Shown here piece by piece: positions 8,757 to 17,438 of a DNA stretch of 64,000 nucleotides. Every line of letters begins with the position of its first letter. Positions within the stretch are counted from its first letter, which is position 1. The position numbers were made by a program, and so were the translations under genes. The stretch is from Kibdelosporangium sp. MJ126-NF4 (GTDB taxonomy: Bacteria > Actinomycetota > Actinomycetes > Mycobacteriales > Pseudonocardiaceae): contig NZ_CDME01000002.1 in NCBI RefSeq assembly GCF_000826545.1, forward strand, positions 1,373,187 to 1,437,186. The letters run 5' to 3'. The notes beneath the pieces are model-generated. The model worked only from the letters and a program-made list of their open reading frames with translations, made no database searches and was not told the DNA's origin.

Positions 8757-9263
8757 TCAGCCCTCGACGGCGCTCTTGATGTGCGCCAGCGTCGCGGCCA
8801 TGTTGCGTTCGAACTCCCTCAGTCGGACGAACACGATCTTCTGTTCCTTGTCCGGCATCCGGTCGATCGCGGCCGAGAGGCCCGACCGGCCGGGGCCCAG
8901 CTGCATCCACTGCGCCAACTCGGTGCCGCCGTCCTGGGGCCGCAGGTGAAAACGCCAGACAGCGGCCGGTTCGGCGACGTCACCGACCGCCCAGCCGAAG
9001 GTCCGGCCCGGCTCGAAGTCGACCACCTCCGACGTGGTCGACCACTCGCCGAACGACTCGTGCCTGCTGTGCCCGACGAACTTGTGGCCGAGGCCGGGCC
9101 CGGAGACGTCGTCCAGCCACCGCACCGACTGCAGTTCCGTGCTCATGTCGGGCATCCGCCCGACATCGGACACGATCGCCCACACCCGGTCGGGCGACGC
9201 GTCGATCCACGTCCGCACCTCGACGGTCGGCTTGTCCGCGTACCGCGCGCCGGTCCACTCCAT
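8757..9263 (-). CDS. SRPBCC (START-like) family protein
   Basis: This is a 168-residue single-domain protein of the polyketide cyclase/dehydratase superfamily. Typical segments are the N-terminal strand VRTWIDASPDRVWAIVSDV, then W-rich GEWSTTSEVVDFEPGRTFGWAV, then a long C-terminal helix (LREFERNMAATLAHIKS). The helix-grip fold binds hydrophobic ligands in a central cavity; no catalytic assignment is possible. The start at 9263 is chosen because homology begins there, although the frame is open upstream. It follows the HxlR gene by 41 bp and may be the third gene of the LLM-HxlR-SRPBCC operon. Confidence 0.85.
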   Translation of the reverse strand: MEWTGARYADKPTVEVRTWIDASPDRVWAIVSDVGRMPDMSTELQSVRWLDDVSGPGLGHKFVGHSRHESFGEWSTTSEVVDFEPGRTFGWAVGDVAEPAAVWRFHLRPQDGGTELAQWMQLGPGRSGLSAAIDRMPDKEQKIVFVRLREFERNMAATLAHIKSAVEG

Positions 9264-9304
9264 TGCCGCGTCACCCCTTCGTGTTCGCCAACCACCGGTT
9301 CTTC

Positions 9305-9805
9305 TCATGTTTCGGGAAACCGCCGCCGGGCCTCCGGCAGGGCCTTGAGCCGTTCGGGATAGCCGGGCCCGAGTCGCATCGTCACGTCATCGGATGTCAG
9401 GTGTTCGCCGCAGGCCGAACAGACCACGTCCGCGTGCGCGTCCTGCCCGCATCCGGTGTGCCGCATGGTCACCGGTGGACCATCCACACTGGACAGCCAG
9501 CGGTCGCCCCAGCGGGTCATCGCGATCAGCACGCCGAAGAAGTCCCTGCCCTTCTCGGTGAGCACGTAGTCGTGGCGCGTCGGCTTGTCCTGGTACGGCT
9601 GTTTGTCCAGCAGGCCTTCGGCCACCAGCCGGGTCAGCCGGTCGGTGAGGGTGTTGCGGGCGATGCCGAGCCCGTGCTGGAAGTCGTCGAACCGGCGGAT
9701 GCCGTAGAACGCCTCGCGCAGCACCAACGGCGTCCACCAGTCCCCCAACAGGTCCATGGTCCGCGCGATCGAACACGGCCACCGGCCCAACGAACTGCGC
9801 TTCAC
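9305..9805 (-). CDS. HxlR-family winged-helix regulator
   Basis: The 166-residue protein has the HxlR core: WPCSIARTMDLLGDWWTPLVLREAFYG, then RFDDFQHGLGIARNTLTDRL with the recognition helix, then a wing ending HDYVLTEKGRDF. The usual HxlR N-terminal redox cysteine is present in PCSIA. An extra C-terminal part of about 60 residues holds a Cys pair in VCSACGEHL and another Cys in TGCGQD, suggesting a small metal site not found in minimal HxlR proteins. It overlaps the LLM oxidoreductase gene by 4 bp and probably controls this operon. Confidence 0.9.
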   Translation of the reverse strand: MKRSSLGRWPCSIARTMDLLGDWWTPLVLREAFYGIRRFDDFQHGLGIARNTLTDRLTRLVAEGLLDKQPYQDKPTRHDYVLTEKGRDFFGVLIAMTRWGDRWLSSVDGPPVTMRHTGCGQDAHADVVCSACGEHLTSDDVTMRLGPGYPERLKALPEARRRFPET

Positions 9806-10845
9806 CCGATCTCCCTGACCATCTCGATCGCCGTGGCGAGCGTGGCCAGCCGTTCGTCGAGCGTCCGGCCCGCCGGATACAGCCGGACCGTGTCCACGCC
9901 CGCGTCACGCCACACCCGCAGCCGGTCGCGGACCATCTGGTCGGTGCCGATCAGGGTGGTGCCCAGCACCATCTCGTCAGTGACCAACTCCGCGGCACCG
10001 TCCCGGTCACCGGCCTGCCAGCGCTCGCGGACCTCGGCGGCCACGTCCGCCCAGCCCTGCCTGCTGTAGGCCTGGTTGTAGAAGTTCGTCGACGCGGAGC
10101 CCATTCCGCCGAGGCTGAACGCGAGTTCCTTGCGGCGATCGGCGACCATCGCCCGCAGCGCGTCCTCGTCGGGCGCGAACGCGACCTCCGCGCCCTGGCA
10201 GATGTCCAGGTCCGCCCTGGTGCGGCCGCTGGCGGCGATGCCGTGGTCGATGTGCCGGAAGTACGCCTGCTCGGCGCCTTCCGGCACGAAGCTGGTGCCG
10301 AGCCAGCCGTCGGCGACCCGCCCGGTCAATCGGAGCATCGCGGGCGACAGCGTCGCCAGGTACACCGGGATGCGGTGCGCCGGACGCGTGGACAGCCGCA
10401 TCGGCTTGCTGTCCCCGCCGGGCAGGGGAATGTGGAACGCCTCGCCGGTGTACGCGATCTTGCCGCCGTCCAGCACCTGCCGGATGATCTCGACCGTCTC
10501 GCGCATCCGGACCAGTGGCTTGGCGAACGGCACGCCGTGCAGCCCCTCGATCACCTGTGGCCCAGAGGCTCCCAGGCCGAGCAGGAACCGCCCGTCCGAC
10601 AGGTTCGACAGCGTGATCGCGGTCTGCGCGATCGCCACCGGGGTGCGTGTACCGAGTTGGAAGATCCCGGAGCCGAGCAGGATCCGCTCGGTCCGCGCGG
10701 CGAGGTAGCCGAGGACCGACGGGCCGTCGGATCCCCACGCCTCGGCCACGAAACACACGTCGAGGCCGAGCCGCTCGGCCTCGTCGACGAAGTCCGCCTG
10801 CGTGTGCCAGTCGCCCGAGACTTCGACTGTCGTTGCGGTGCGCAT
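9802..10845 (-). CDS. LLM-class (luciferase-like) F420-dependent oxidoreductase
   Basis: This is a 347-residue TIM-barrel flavin/F420 enzyme. Family segments include the N-terminal GDWHTQADFVDEAERLGLDVCFVAEAWGSD, the RILLGSGIFQLGTRTPVAIA strand, and FLLGLGASGPQVIEGLHGVPF. The C-terminal sentence on VRDRLRVWRDAGVDTVRLYP is usual for F420-dependent members. The start ATG at 10845 follows AGGAGG at good spacing. It is first in an operon with the HxlR regulator (4-bp overlap) and the SRPBCC protein, suggesting an inducible detoxification or small-molecule reduction unit. Substrate unknown. Confidence 0.9.
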   Translation of the reverse strand: MRTATTVEVSGDWHTQADFVDEAERLGLDVCFVAEAWGSDGPSVLGYLAARTERILLGSGIFQLGTRTPVAIAQTAITLSNLSDGRFLLGLGASGPQVIEGLHGVPFAKPLVRMRETVEIIRQVLDGGKIAYTGEAFHIPLPGGDSKPMRLSTRPAHRIPVYLATLSPAMLRLTGRVADGWLGTSFVPEGAEQAYFRHIDHGIAASGRTRADLDICQGAEVAFAPDEDALRAMVADRRKELAFSLGGMGSASTNFYNQAYSRQGWADVAAEVRERWQAGDRDGAAELVTDEMVLGTTLIGTDQMVRDRLRVWRDAGVDTVRLYPAGRTLDERLATLATAIEMVREIG

Positions 10846-10987
10846 GCCAGTCGGCCTCCTCGTCACGCCATCTACCAGCATAGTTGCGTAGATAGACTCA
10901 CTGCGTCAAGAGTGGCGCAACCTCACCGGAGGGTGGAACGTCTAGTTCGACACTCTCAACAACGCTCGTCCACGAGGGGGAACTCGT

Positions 10988-12907
10988 ATGGCACACCCAC
11001 CTGGCCACACCAGACGTCCAGCGGTCGGCGCCCACAAGCTCCCGGCATGGGCCAAGGCGGCGGCTCGGCCACGCGCCCGCAACCGTGCCGCGGCGCTGCC
11101 CACCACCGGCAGCTACGTCACGATCGTGGCGCACTCCGACGACGAACTGCTGTTCATCAACCCGGATCTGCAACCCGCGATCGACGCGGGCCTTCCGGTC
11201 CGCACGATCTACATCACCGCCGACCAGAACAACGGGTACCCGGCAGGCGGCCTGACCCGGGAAGACCTCGCCGCCCAACTGCACGAGGGCACCAGGAACG
11301 GTTACGCGGCGCTGACAGGCCAGCCGAGAGACTGGACGATCGACACGATCGTCGTAGCCGACCGGATCATCGAACGCAACACGCTCGACGGCGCGCCGCA
11401 CGTCCAACTGCTCTGGATCAACCTGCCCGACGGTGGCGACGAACTGCATTCCGAGGCGTTGATGAACCTGTGGAACGACCCGAACTTCGTTTCACCGACG
11501 ATCGTGCCCACCGGCGGCCCGGTGACCGACGTCCAGGAGTACACGGGCGAGCAGTTGCACAACGTCCTGGTGGAACTGCTGGCGCTCTACCAGCCGACCA
11601 CGATCCGGATCCAGGACCCGGCGCCGGACGGGCGCTACGGCCCCGAACACATCGACCACATCGCTGCCTCGTACCACGCTCATTACGCGGTGCGCACGTA
11701 CGAGGGGCCGGACGCGACCGGGCAGTGCCTGCTGGTGCGCTACCGCTGCTACAACACCGACCTGTCGCCGGTGAACGTCTTCGCCCCGCTGTACACGCCG
11801 AAAGCCGCCGCGTACGGCGAGTACAAGAAGCTCGACCCGTTGACCGGCAACGGGTTCGACGCACAACTGGAACGCAACTACCAGCGGTTCCCGGTGACCG
11901 AGCCGTTCGTGATCAAGGACGGTACCGGGGCGTTGCACGCCGTCATCGCGGGCGGCGACAACGTGATCGCGTGGCGGCTCAACACGGGCGGCGCGACCTG
12001 GTCGGCGGCGACCACCCTGGTCTCCGGTCAGTTCGCGCCCGGTGTCGCGATGGAACTCAACGCCGACGGCACCGTCCAGCTGGCTGTGCTCGACCTGGAC
12101 TCGTCCACGATCATGACCACTCGGCAGACCGCGCCCGGCGCCGGATTCGGCCCGTGGACCAGCATCGGCGCCCCCGACGGGATCCTCGGCGTGCCCGCGT
12201 TCGGGCGCAACTCCGACAACTGCCTTGAGCTGTACGTGCTCAACGAGGCCGGTGGCCTCAGCAACGCCTACCAGGAGACGCCGAACGGCACGGTCTTCAA
12301 GGGATGGGACGACGTCTCCGGCGGGCCGGACATCCTCGGTCAGCCGACGGTGTGGAACAGCGCCGACAACACACTGAACATCTTCGCCGACAGCAACGGA
12401 AAGATCCGGCACTGGAAACAGCCGCCCGGCGGCACCACGACCGTCAACGCGGGCTTCCCCGCAGTGGAGACGGTGGGCACGCCGAGCCCAGTGGTCAACA
12501 CGACCGGCCAGGGGATCCTGATCATCCGTGAGCACGGCGACGGGACCATCGGCCGGAGCGTCGAGCAGACGGCTGCCGGGACGTGGTCCGGCCTGGCGCA
12601 CATCGGCGGGCAGGGTGGTTTCGGCCCGACCTTCGGTGTCCGGACCAGCGGCACGACCCCGCGGGTGTTCGCGTTCGCGCGCAACGACGACTACGGCATC
12701 AGCCTGAACCGGCAGAAGGCCAACGGGACGTTCGACCCCAACGCGTGGGAGGACCTCGGCGGGTACTGCGAGATCGGACCCGCCGCTGTCCTGGACAACG
12801 CCGGGCTGGTGCGGTTGCTCGTCGTCGGCGGGGACTGCCGGTTGTACGAACGCCGCCAGACCACGGCGGGCCCGTCGGGCGCGTTCACCACGTGGCAGGC
12901 CGTCTGA
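10988..12907 (+). CDS. PIG-L family deacetylase fused to a beta-propeller lectin-like domain
   Basis: The 639-residue protein has an N-terminal PIG-L (LmbE-like) zinc deacetylase domain. AHSDDE at about residues 48-53 gives the His-Asp-Asp catalytic and metal motif, and HIDHIAASYHAH near residue 222 supplies the second metal site. From about residue 310 onward there are repeated beta blades (VIAWRLNTGGATWSAA, LSNAYQETPNG, RHWKQPPGG, DYGISLNRQ), similar to fucose-lectin or sialidase-like propellers. The likely role is deacetylation of N-acetyl sugars in a glycan or glycoconjugate held by the propeller. There is no clear signal peptide, and the basic N-terminus is unusual. Confidence 0.85.
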   Translation: MAHPPGHTRRPAVGAHKLPAWAKAAARPRARNRAAALPTTGSYVTIVAHSDDELLFINPDLQPAIDAGLPVRTIYITADQNNGYPAGGLTREDLAAQLHEGTRNGYAALTGQPRDWTIDTIVVADRIIERNTLDGAPHVQLLWINLPDGGDELHSEALMNLWNDPNFVSPTIVPTGGPVTDVQEYTGEQLHNVLVELLALYQPTTIRIQDPAPDGRYGPEHIDHIAASYHAHYAVRTYEGPDATGQCLLVRYRCYNTDLSPVNVFAPLYTPKAAAYGEYKKLDPLTGNGFDAQLERNYQRFPVTEPFVIKDGTGALHAVIAGGDNVIAWRLNTGGATWSAATTLVSGQFAPGVAMELNADGTVQLAVLDLDSSTIMTTRQTAPGAGFGPWTSIGAPDGILGVPAFGRNSDNCLELYVLNEAGGLSNAYQETPNGTVFKGWDDVSGGPDILGQPTVWNSADNTLNIFADSNGKIRHWKQPPGGTTTVNAGFPAVETVGTPSPVVNTTGQGILIIREHGDGTIGRSVEQTAAGTWSGLAHIGGQGGFGPTFGVRTSGTTPRVFAFARNDDYGISLNRQKANGTFDPNAWEDLGGYCEIGPAAVLDNAGLVRLLVVGGDCRLYERRQTTAGPSGAFTTWQAV

Positions 12908-12920
12908 CGGCAGCCCGGAC

Positions 12921-12961
12921 GTCCATGTCGGACTGTCATTAATGGACAGTCCGACATGGAC
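12921..12961. terminator. perfect 17-bp inverted repeat between convergent genes
   Basis: Arms 12921-12937 (GTCCATGTCGGACTGTC) and 12945-12961 pair perfectly around a 7-nt loop. The hairpin lies between the stop of the deacetylase gene at 12907 and the stop of the hydrolase gene at 12969. It can serve as a terminator in both directions. Confidence 0.8.
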
Positions 12962-12968
12962 GGCGGGA

Positions 12969-13841
12969 TCATTCGCCGTCGAGGATTTCGCGCAGCCGCT
13001 TCGAGAAGGCCTCCGGCTGGCCGGGGTAGCCGAACTCACCGCCGAGGAAGCCGCCGTGGTGGCTCGGGAACACGGTGGCCTCCTGCCCGAGCAGGGCAGC
13101 GGTGGCCACGGCGGTACGTCCGGTGAAGGTGTCGCCGGTCTCCTCGCCCACCGCGATCAGGACACGAGTGGAGGCGGCGGTCAACGCCTTCGCGTCGGGG
13201 ACGTAACTCGAGATGGCCACGGACCTGTCGGATAGCAGGGGGTCGTCCCGCTTGCCGTCGTCCTCCGCTGGCATCCCGAACGCGGCGGGATCGGCCGGGG
13301 GCTGAGCGAAGAACTCGTCGGTGAACTCGCCCTGCCACGAGGTCACTGCGATGAAGGCGGCCATGCCCGCACCCTGCCCACCTGCCTGGTAGGCCTCCAT
13401 GAAGCCGTTGCGGGCGCGTTCGGCGGCAGCGGCGTCCGGAAGCAGTGGGATGAGCGGCGGCTCGTGCGCCACCAGCGTGACCAGGTCGTCCGGATAGGCC
13501 GCCACCAGTGCCAGCGAGGTCACCGCGCCGCCGCTGCTGGCGAACATGTCGACCGGCCCGACGCCCAGCGCCTCGATGATGGCGTGCACGTCCCCCGCCT
13601 GGACCTCGGGGACGGCGTCCGTCCTGCCGTCCCTGCGGGTGGCGCTGCGGCCAAGGCCGCGCGGGTCGTACGTGATCACCGGGCGGTCGGTGAAGTACGA
13701 CGCCAGCGAGGTGAACCCACTGGCGTCCATCGGCTGACCGATCATGAACAGCGGACGAGGGCCGTCCGCTGTCGGCTGAGGGCCGTGCACGTCGTAGACG
13801 AGGTCGACCTCAGTGGTTTCGAGCGTGTGCGTAGTCACCAT
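12969..13841 (-). CDS. alpha/beta hydrolase
   Basis: The 290-residue protein has the hydrolase fold. The oxyanion region is PLFMIGQPMDASGF, the strand-turn VITYDPRGLGRS is typical, and the nucleophile elbow reads MFASSGGAV (about residues 101-109). Here the first Gly of G-x-S-x-G is replaced by Ala. The Asp/Glu region is near VLIAVGEETG and the catalytic His lies in FPSHHGGFLG. The start ATG at 13841 fits the family length. Substrate unknown. It is separated from its convergent neighbour by the strong hairpin at 12921-12961. Confidence 0.9.
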   Translation of the reverse strand: MVTTHTLETTEVDLVYDVHGPQPTADGPRPLFMIGQPMDASGFTSLASYFTDRPVITYDPRGLGRSATRRDGRTDAVPEVQAGDVHAIIEALGVGPVDMFASSGGAVTSLALVAAYPDDLVTLVAHEPPLIPLLPDAAAAERARNGFMEAYQAGGQGAGMAAFIAVTSWQGEFTDEFFAQPPADPAAFGMPAEDDGKRDDPLLSDRSVAISSYVPDAKALTAASTRVLIAVGEETGDTFTGRTAVATAALLGQEATVFPSHHGGFLGGEFGYPGQPEAFSKRLREILDGE

Positions 13842-13994
13842 GACGTTATAGACGGCCGGTGTGTCAAAACATCGTCGGTACCTGGCCAATCGATCGAGTG
13901 ATCAACGCCGCAAGGTGTCTTGAACCGATCTGACGGCGGGTACCTGCAGGTCAGTGGGGTCACAACCCCGGAGGATCGGCAGCGAGGAGCAGTC

Positions 13995-14267
13995 ATGACC
14001 GTCGGTGGCCTTATCAGCGCCCTCATCGTGGGCCTCATCATCGGCGCACTGGGACGCCTGGTCGTCCCCGGCAAGCAGTCCATCCCGATCTGGCTGACGA
14101 TCGTGATCGGTGTCGTCGCGGCCCTGATCGGCACCTTCGTCGCGAACGCGCTCGGCGTCGGCGACACCTCGGGCATCGACTGGATCGAGATCCTCATCCA
14201 GGTGCTCATCGCGGCCGCGGGCGTGAGCGTGGTCGCGGGCATCTACGGACGACGACAAGTCCGCTGA
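13995..14267 (+). CDS. GlsB/YeaQ/YmgE family membrane protein (transglycosylase-associated)
   Basis: This is a 90-residue protein with three membrane segments: residues 4-24 (LISALIVGLIIGALGRLVV), 31-53 (PIWLTIVIGVVAALIGTFV) and 66-84 (ILIQVLIAAAGVSVVAGIY). Gly-rich helix packing and a conserved GRLVVPGKQ loop are typical of the family. These are stress-induced inner membrane proteins of uncertain function. The ATG at 13995 is preceded by GAGGAG. It is monocistronic and ends 14 bp before a perfect palindromic hairpin. Confidence 0.92.
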   Translation: MTVGGLISALIVGLIIGALGRLVVPGKQSIPIWLTIVIGVVAALIGTFVANALGVGDTSGIDWIEILIQVLIAAAGVSVVAGIYGRRQVR

Positions 14268-14280
14268 CCCCCGTCCCCCA

Positions 14281-14320
14281 CTCGGTGCCCTGGTGACCGG
14301 CCGGTCACCAGGGCACCGAG
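14281..14320. terminator. perfect 40-bp palindrome between convergent genes
   Basis: The 20-bp arms CTCGGTGCCCTGGTGACCGG and its exact complement abut with no forced spacer. They lie between the glsB-like stop (14267) and the TetR stop (14321). It will form a very stable hairpin on both strands and is best read as a bidirectional terminator. Confidence 0.85.
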
Positions 14321-14923
14321 CTATTCGGCCCTGTCCGGCAGCAGGAGCGCCCTGAGCGCTTCGGTGACCAGCCGCGCGGGCACGGCGGGGTCGGCGGTCC
14401 GCTGCAGGCCGACACCGAGGATCACGGCGAGCAGGAGAGTCGCGACGGCCTCCGGCGAACGGCCGTGCAACTCCAGGTCCCGCGACCGGGCGGACAGCAG
14501 GTCGACGACGCGTTCCCGGATCTGGCCGTACAGCACGGACATCAGGTCCTTGAGTTTGTCCTGACCGGACAGCGCGCCATTGAGTTCGAGCTCGAACCTC
14601 CCCCAGTCGGGATCGCCGACGCGCACCTCCGCCCAGTCGCCGACGGCGGCGAGCCAGTCCTCGACGGTCTGCTCCGGCTGCCCGGTGACCAGGCCGAGCA
14701 CCCGGTCGGTCTCTTCGGCGTAGAGCGTGCACAGCACCGTCATGGCCAGTTCTGCCTTGCCACCGAACTGGGAGTACACCACGCCCGTCGAGAACCCGGC
14801 TGTGTCGGCGATCCGTCCGAGCGACGCGTTGTGGAAGCCCTCGCGCAGGAAGTGGCCCCTGGCGGCGTCGACGATCCGCTGCCGGTTGTGTTCCTTGGCC
14901 TCTTCGCGTCGCATGCGGGGCAT
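14321..14923 (-). CDS. TetR-family transcriptional regulator
   Basis: This is a 200-residue regulator. The TetR DNA-binding domain reads RQRIVDAARGHFLREGFHNASLGRIADTAGFSTGVVYSQFGGKAELA (about residues 14-60). The ligand domain is helical with an unremarkable length. The start is placed at the ATG at 14923; a GTG at 14926 and an ATG at 14914 are also in frame, and none has a clear ribosome site. It is divergent from the SDR gene with about 100 bp between, which contains a GATAC/GTATC inverted repeat. It probably represses the SDR and itself. Confidence 0.9.
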   Translation of the reverse strand: MPRMRREEAKEHNRQRIVDAARGHFLREGFHNASLGRIADTAGFSTGVVYSQFGGKAELAMTVLCTLYAEETDRVLGLVTGQPEQTVEDWLAAVGDWAEVRVGDPDWGRFELELNGALSGQDKLKDLMSVLYGQIRERVVDLLSARSRDLELHGRSPEAVATLLLAVILGVGLQRTADPAVPARLVTEALRALLLPDRAE

Positions 14924-14961
14924 CACGTGATGCTACGCCCTTGTGACAATCAGATTATCCA

Positions 14962-14976
14962 GATACGGTCTGTATC
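14962..14976. promoter_or_regulatory. candidate TetR operator between tetR and SDR genes
   Basis: GATAC at 14962-14966 and GTATC at 14972-14976 form an inverted repeat with a 5-nt spacer, within the divergent intergenic region. Size and position suit a TetR-family dimer site. No footprint evidence is available. Confidence 0.5.
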
Positions 14977-15024
14977 CGAAATAGCCCGTGCTCGCGGCCT
15001 TGCGCTGGCGAAGGAGCTGGTCGG

Positions 15025-15888
15025 ATGAACGTCTTCCACGACAAGGTCTGCGTGATCACCGGAGCCGCCTCCGGGATGGGCCGCAGCCTCTCCGTCGAAC
15101 TGGCCCACCGCGGTGCCCGGCTGGCGATCAGCGACGTGAACACCCTCGGCCTGGCCGAGACCGAGCGCCAGTGCAAGACGGTCGGCGCACAGGTGAAAGC
15201 GGACGCGCTGGACGTGGCCGAGCGCGGCGCCGTGCTCGAGTACGCCGACACGGTGGCCGAGCACTACGGCGCGGTGCACTACGTGTTCAACAACGCGGGC
15301 ATCGCGACCGCCAGCACGTTCGAGCAGTCGTCCTTCAAGGACCTGGAAAAGATCATGGATGTGGACTACTGGGGCGTGGTGAACGGCACCAAGGCGTTCC
15401 TGCCGCACCTGATCGCCTCCGGCGGCCACGTGGTGAACACCTCCAGCATCTTCGGCCTGTTCTCCATGCCCGGTTTCACCGCGTACAACTCGGCCAAGTT
15501 CGCCGTGCGCGGCTTCACCGAGGCGCTGCGGATGGAGATGCTCGCCGCAGGCAGCCCGGTCGCCGTGACGTGCGTGCACCCCGGCGGGATCAAGACCGAC
15601 ATCGCCCGCAACATGACCCAGCCGTCCACCGGCGAGGTCGCCGACTTCGCGCGGCTGTTCGACCGGATCACCATCACCAGCGCCGAAACCGCGGCCAGGA
15701 TCATCCTGCGCGGCGTGGCCCGCCGCAGCCCGAAGGTGCTCGTCGGCCCGGACGCCAAAGTGCTGGATCTTCTGGTCCGCCTGACCGGCGCGGGCTACCA
15801 GCGGCTGACCACCTTCGTGGCGACCCGCGTGCTGCGCGGCACCAAAGTCCTGCCCCACGTCCTGCCGGGAGCACACCGCGACGCGTGA
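15025..15888 (+). CDS. short-chain dehydrogenase/reductase
   Basis: This is a 287-residue classical SDR. The cofactor motif TGAASGMG is at residues 12-19, NNAG near residue 90, the catalytic Ser in NTSSIFG, and YNSAK (Tyr and Lys of the active site, about residues 154-158). The C-terminus is longer than in minimal SDRs (VLVGPDAKVLDLLVRLTG), as in actinobacterial members acting on lipid-like or steroid-like alcohols. NAD preference is suggested by the Asp at the end of strand 2 (AISDVN). ATG at 15025 has an AAGGAG site. Divergent TetR control is likely. Confidence 0.93.
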   Translation: MNVFHDKVCVITGAASGMGRSLSVELAHRGARLAISDVNTLGLAETERQCKTVGAQVKADALDVAERGAVLEYADTVAEHYGAVHYVFNNAGIATASTFEQSSFKDLEKIMDVDYWGVVNGTKAFLPHLIASGGHVVNTSSIFGLFSMPGFTAYNSAKFAVRGFTEALRMEMLAAGSPVAVTCVHPGGIKTDIARNMTQPSTGEVADFARLFDRITITSAETAARIILRGVARRSPKVLVGPDAKVLDLLVRLTGAGYQRLTTFVATRVLRGTKVLPHVLPGAHRDA

Positions 15889-15941
15889 CCCAGCGCCTCC
15901 CCGTAGGCTGATCGCCTCCGAATGGTGGACAGGGGGCTGAC

Positions 15942-16610
15942 GTGGCCGAGACGGCTGTGGCCGAGGTGATGGCCGAACTGGCCTCACTCGAGGACCCACG
16001 CGCACGCGAAGTGAACGAGAAGCACGGCGACGATCACGGCGTGAACCTCGGCAAGCTGCGCGCGCTCGCGAAGCGTCTGAAGACACAGCACGAACTCGCT
16101 CGGCACCTGTGGGAGACGGCTGACACCGCGGCGAAACTGCTGGCCACTCTGATCTGCCGCCCGAAGGCGTTCGAGCGTGCCGAGTTGGATGCGATGGTGC
16201 GCGAGGCGCGTACCCCCAAGGTGCACGACTGGCTCGTGAACTACGTGGTGAAGAAGAACCCGCACGTCGAGGACCTGCGCCTGGCCTGGTCCGCCGATCC
16301 GGACCCGGTGGTCGCGAGTGCCGGCTGGGCGCTGACAGTCGAACGCGTGGCCAAGCGGCCCGAGGGGCTCGACCTGGCGGGACTGCTCGACGTCATCGAG
16401 GCGGAGATGAAGGACGCCCCGGATCGCCTGCAGTGGGCGATGAACCACTGTCTGACCCAGATCGGGATCAAGCACCCCGAGCACCGCGCCCGCGCGATCG
16501 ACATCGGCGAACGCCTGGAAGTGCTCAAGGACTACCCGACCGCACCGAACTGCACGTCGCCGTTCGCGCCCATCTGGATCACCGAGATGGTCCGCCGACA
16601 GGCCGGCTAG
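15942..16610 (+). CDS. DNA alkylation repair protein (AlkD-like, HEAT-repeat)
   Basis: The 222-residue protein matches the HEAT-like family related to AlkD glycosylases, which bind alkylated DNA. Typical segments are GVNLGKLRALAKRLKTQHELARHLWET, LICRPKAF, WLVNYVVKKNPH and WAMNHCLTQIGIKHPEHRARAIDIGERL, ending in CTSPFAPIWITEMV. The GTG start at 15942 follows AGGGGG. Members of this subgroup are often short and their glycosylase activity is not established, so the repair role is inferred from the family. It is a single gene. Confidence 0.88.
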   Translation: MAETAVAEVMAELASLEDPRAREVNEKHGDDHGVNLGKLRALAKRLKTQHELARHLWETADTAAKLLATLICRPKAFERAELDAMVREARTPKVHDWLVNYVVKKNPHVEDLRLAWSADPDPVVASAGWALTVERVAKRPEGLDLAGLLDVIEAEMKDAPDRLQWAMNHCLTQIGIKHPEHRARAIDIGERLEVLKDYPTAPNCTSPFAPIWITEMVRRQAG

Positions 16611-16954
16611 TCCCTGGGCAGGCCGAAATAGTCCGCACCCCGTATTGAGTTCGACGTCGAACTGTCACACCAATTGGCCCGTGGGGACCTCCTTGCCCAA
16701 GATCACGCCACACTGAGATCATCTTCCGAGATGCACTCCAAGCGCCAGCCGTTCGTCACCTGATCAGGCGAATTCTTGCCTGGCATTTGCCGTAGTGATA
16801 CCGTCGCTCCAAAGCAAGGCAACATACGCGACGCACAGGGGGTGCTTCGGTCGCGTTCTGACCCACGTTGCGCGAAACGCGCGAAAGTGGCAATCACTCA
16901 CGGACCGGCGAGCCGGAACACACCCTTGGTCGAAGTCTTCCCAAGGAGGTCGAA
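16611..16954. other. intergenic region with a 16-bp palindrome
   Basis: This 344-bp stretch has no convincing gene. At 16648-16663 it contains the perfect palindrome AGTTCGACGTCGAACT, a good candidate operator. A perfect ribosome site, AAGGAGGT, lies at 16943-16950 for the downstream secreted protein. No clear -35/-10 pair was found. Confidence 0.5.
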
Positions 16955-17428
16955 ATGACGAAGTTGCGCAGCAGGCTGCTCATTCTCCTTCTCTCCCTCA
17001 GCCTTGGGCTGATTGTGGCGACACCCGCACATGCGGAGAAGCTGGGCCCGAGGCCCAACTGGGGCGCGTGCGGCACGTCGACCAGCGAACAAAAAATGGT
17101 CTACGACTTCGGCGGCATCACCCTGAAGTGTGGCAACGCAGGCTGGGGTTTCCGGCACATCAAGGACAGGCACCTCAACGAGTTCCAAGGCCTGGCGCGG
17201 GCGGGTGGGCTCAACTGGAGCGACCTGGTCCACTGGGCCATCCACTTCAACACCAAGGATCCTGACCACGTCATCGTCGAAGAGGGCGACGGATGTCGAG
17301 ATCGGATGCTGTTCCTGCACGACCGCAACGGTCGCCTGGTATGGCAGCAGCGCTTCAAGATGATCTACAGCGCCATGGACGGCCGCGTGATCACCACCTA
17401 CCCCAGCAGCGCGATCTGCAAGCGATAA
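16955..17428 (+). CDS. secreted protein with toxin-like HIxxRH motif
   Basis: The 157-residue protein has a Sec signal peptide (residues 1-27, LLILLLSLSLGLIV core, cleavage after AHA). The mature part contains WGFRHIKDRHLNEF (His-x4-His type, about residues 65-78), a Trp-containing helix NWSDLVHWAIHF, and a C-terminal strand pair ending RVITTYPSS. This order resembles small secreted RNase-type toxin domains (BECR or barnase-like folds), in which the HI..RH residues and a terminal Thr/Tyr strand are active. Four cysteines may form disulfides. The ribosome site is perfect. The toxin role is an inference; it could instead be another secreted enzyme. Confidence 0.65.
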   Translation: MTKLRSRLLILLLSLSLGLIVATPAHAEKLGPRPNWGACGTSTSEQKMVYDFGGITLKCGNAGWGFRHIKDRHLNEFQGLARAGGLNWSDLVHWAIHFNTKDPDHVIVEEGDGCRDRMLFLHDRNGRLVWQQRFKMIYSAMDGRVITTYPSSAICKR

Positions 17429-17438
17429 CAGGCACCGA

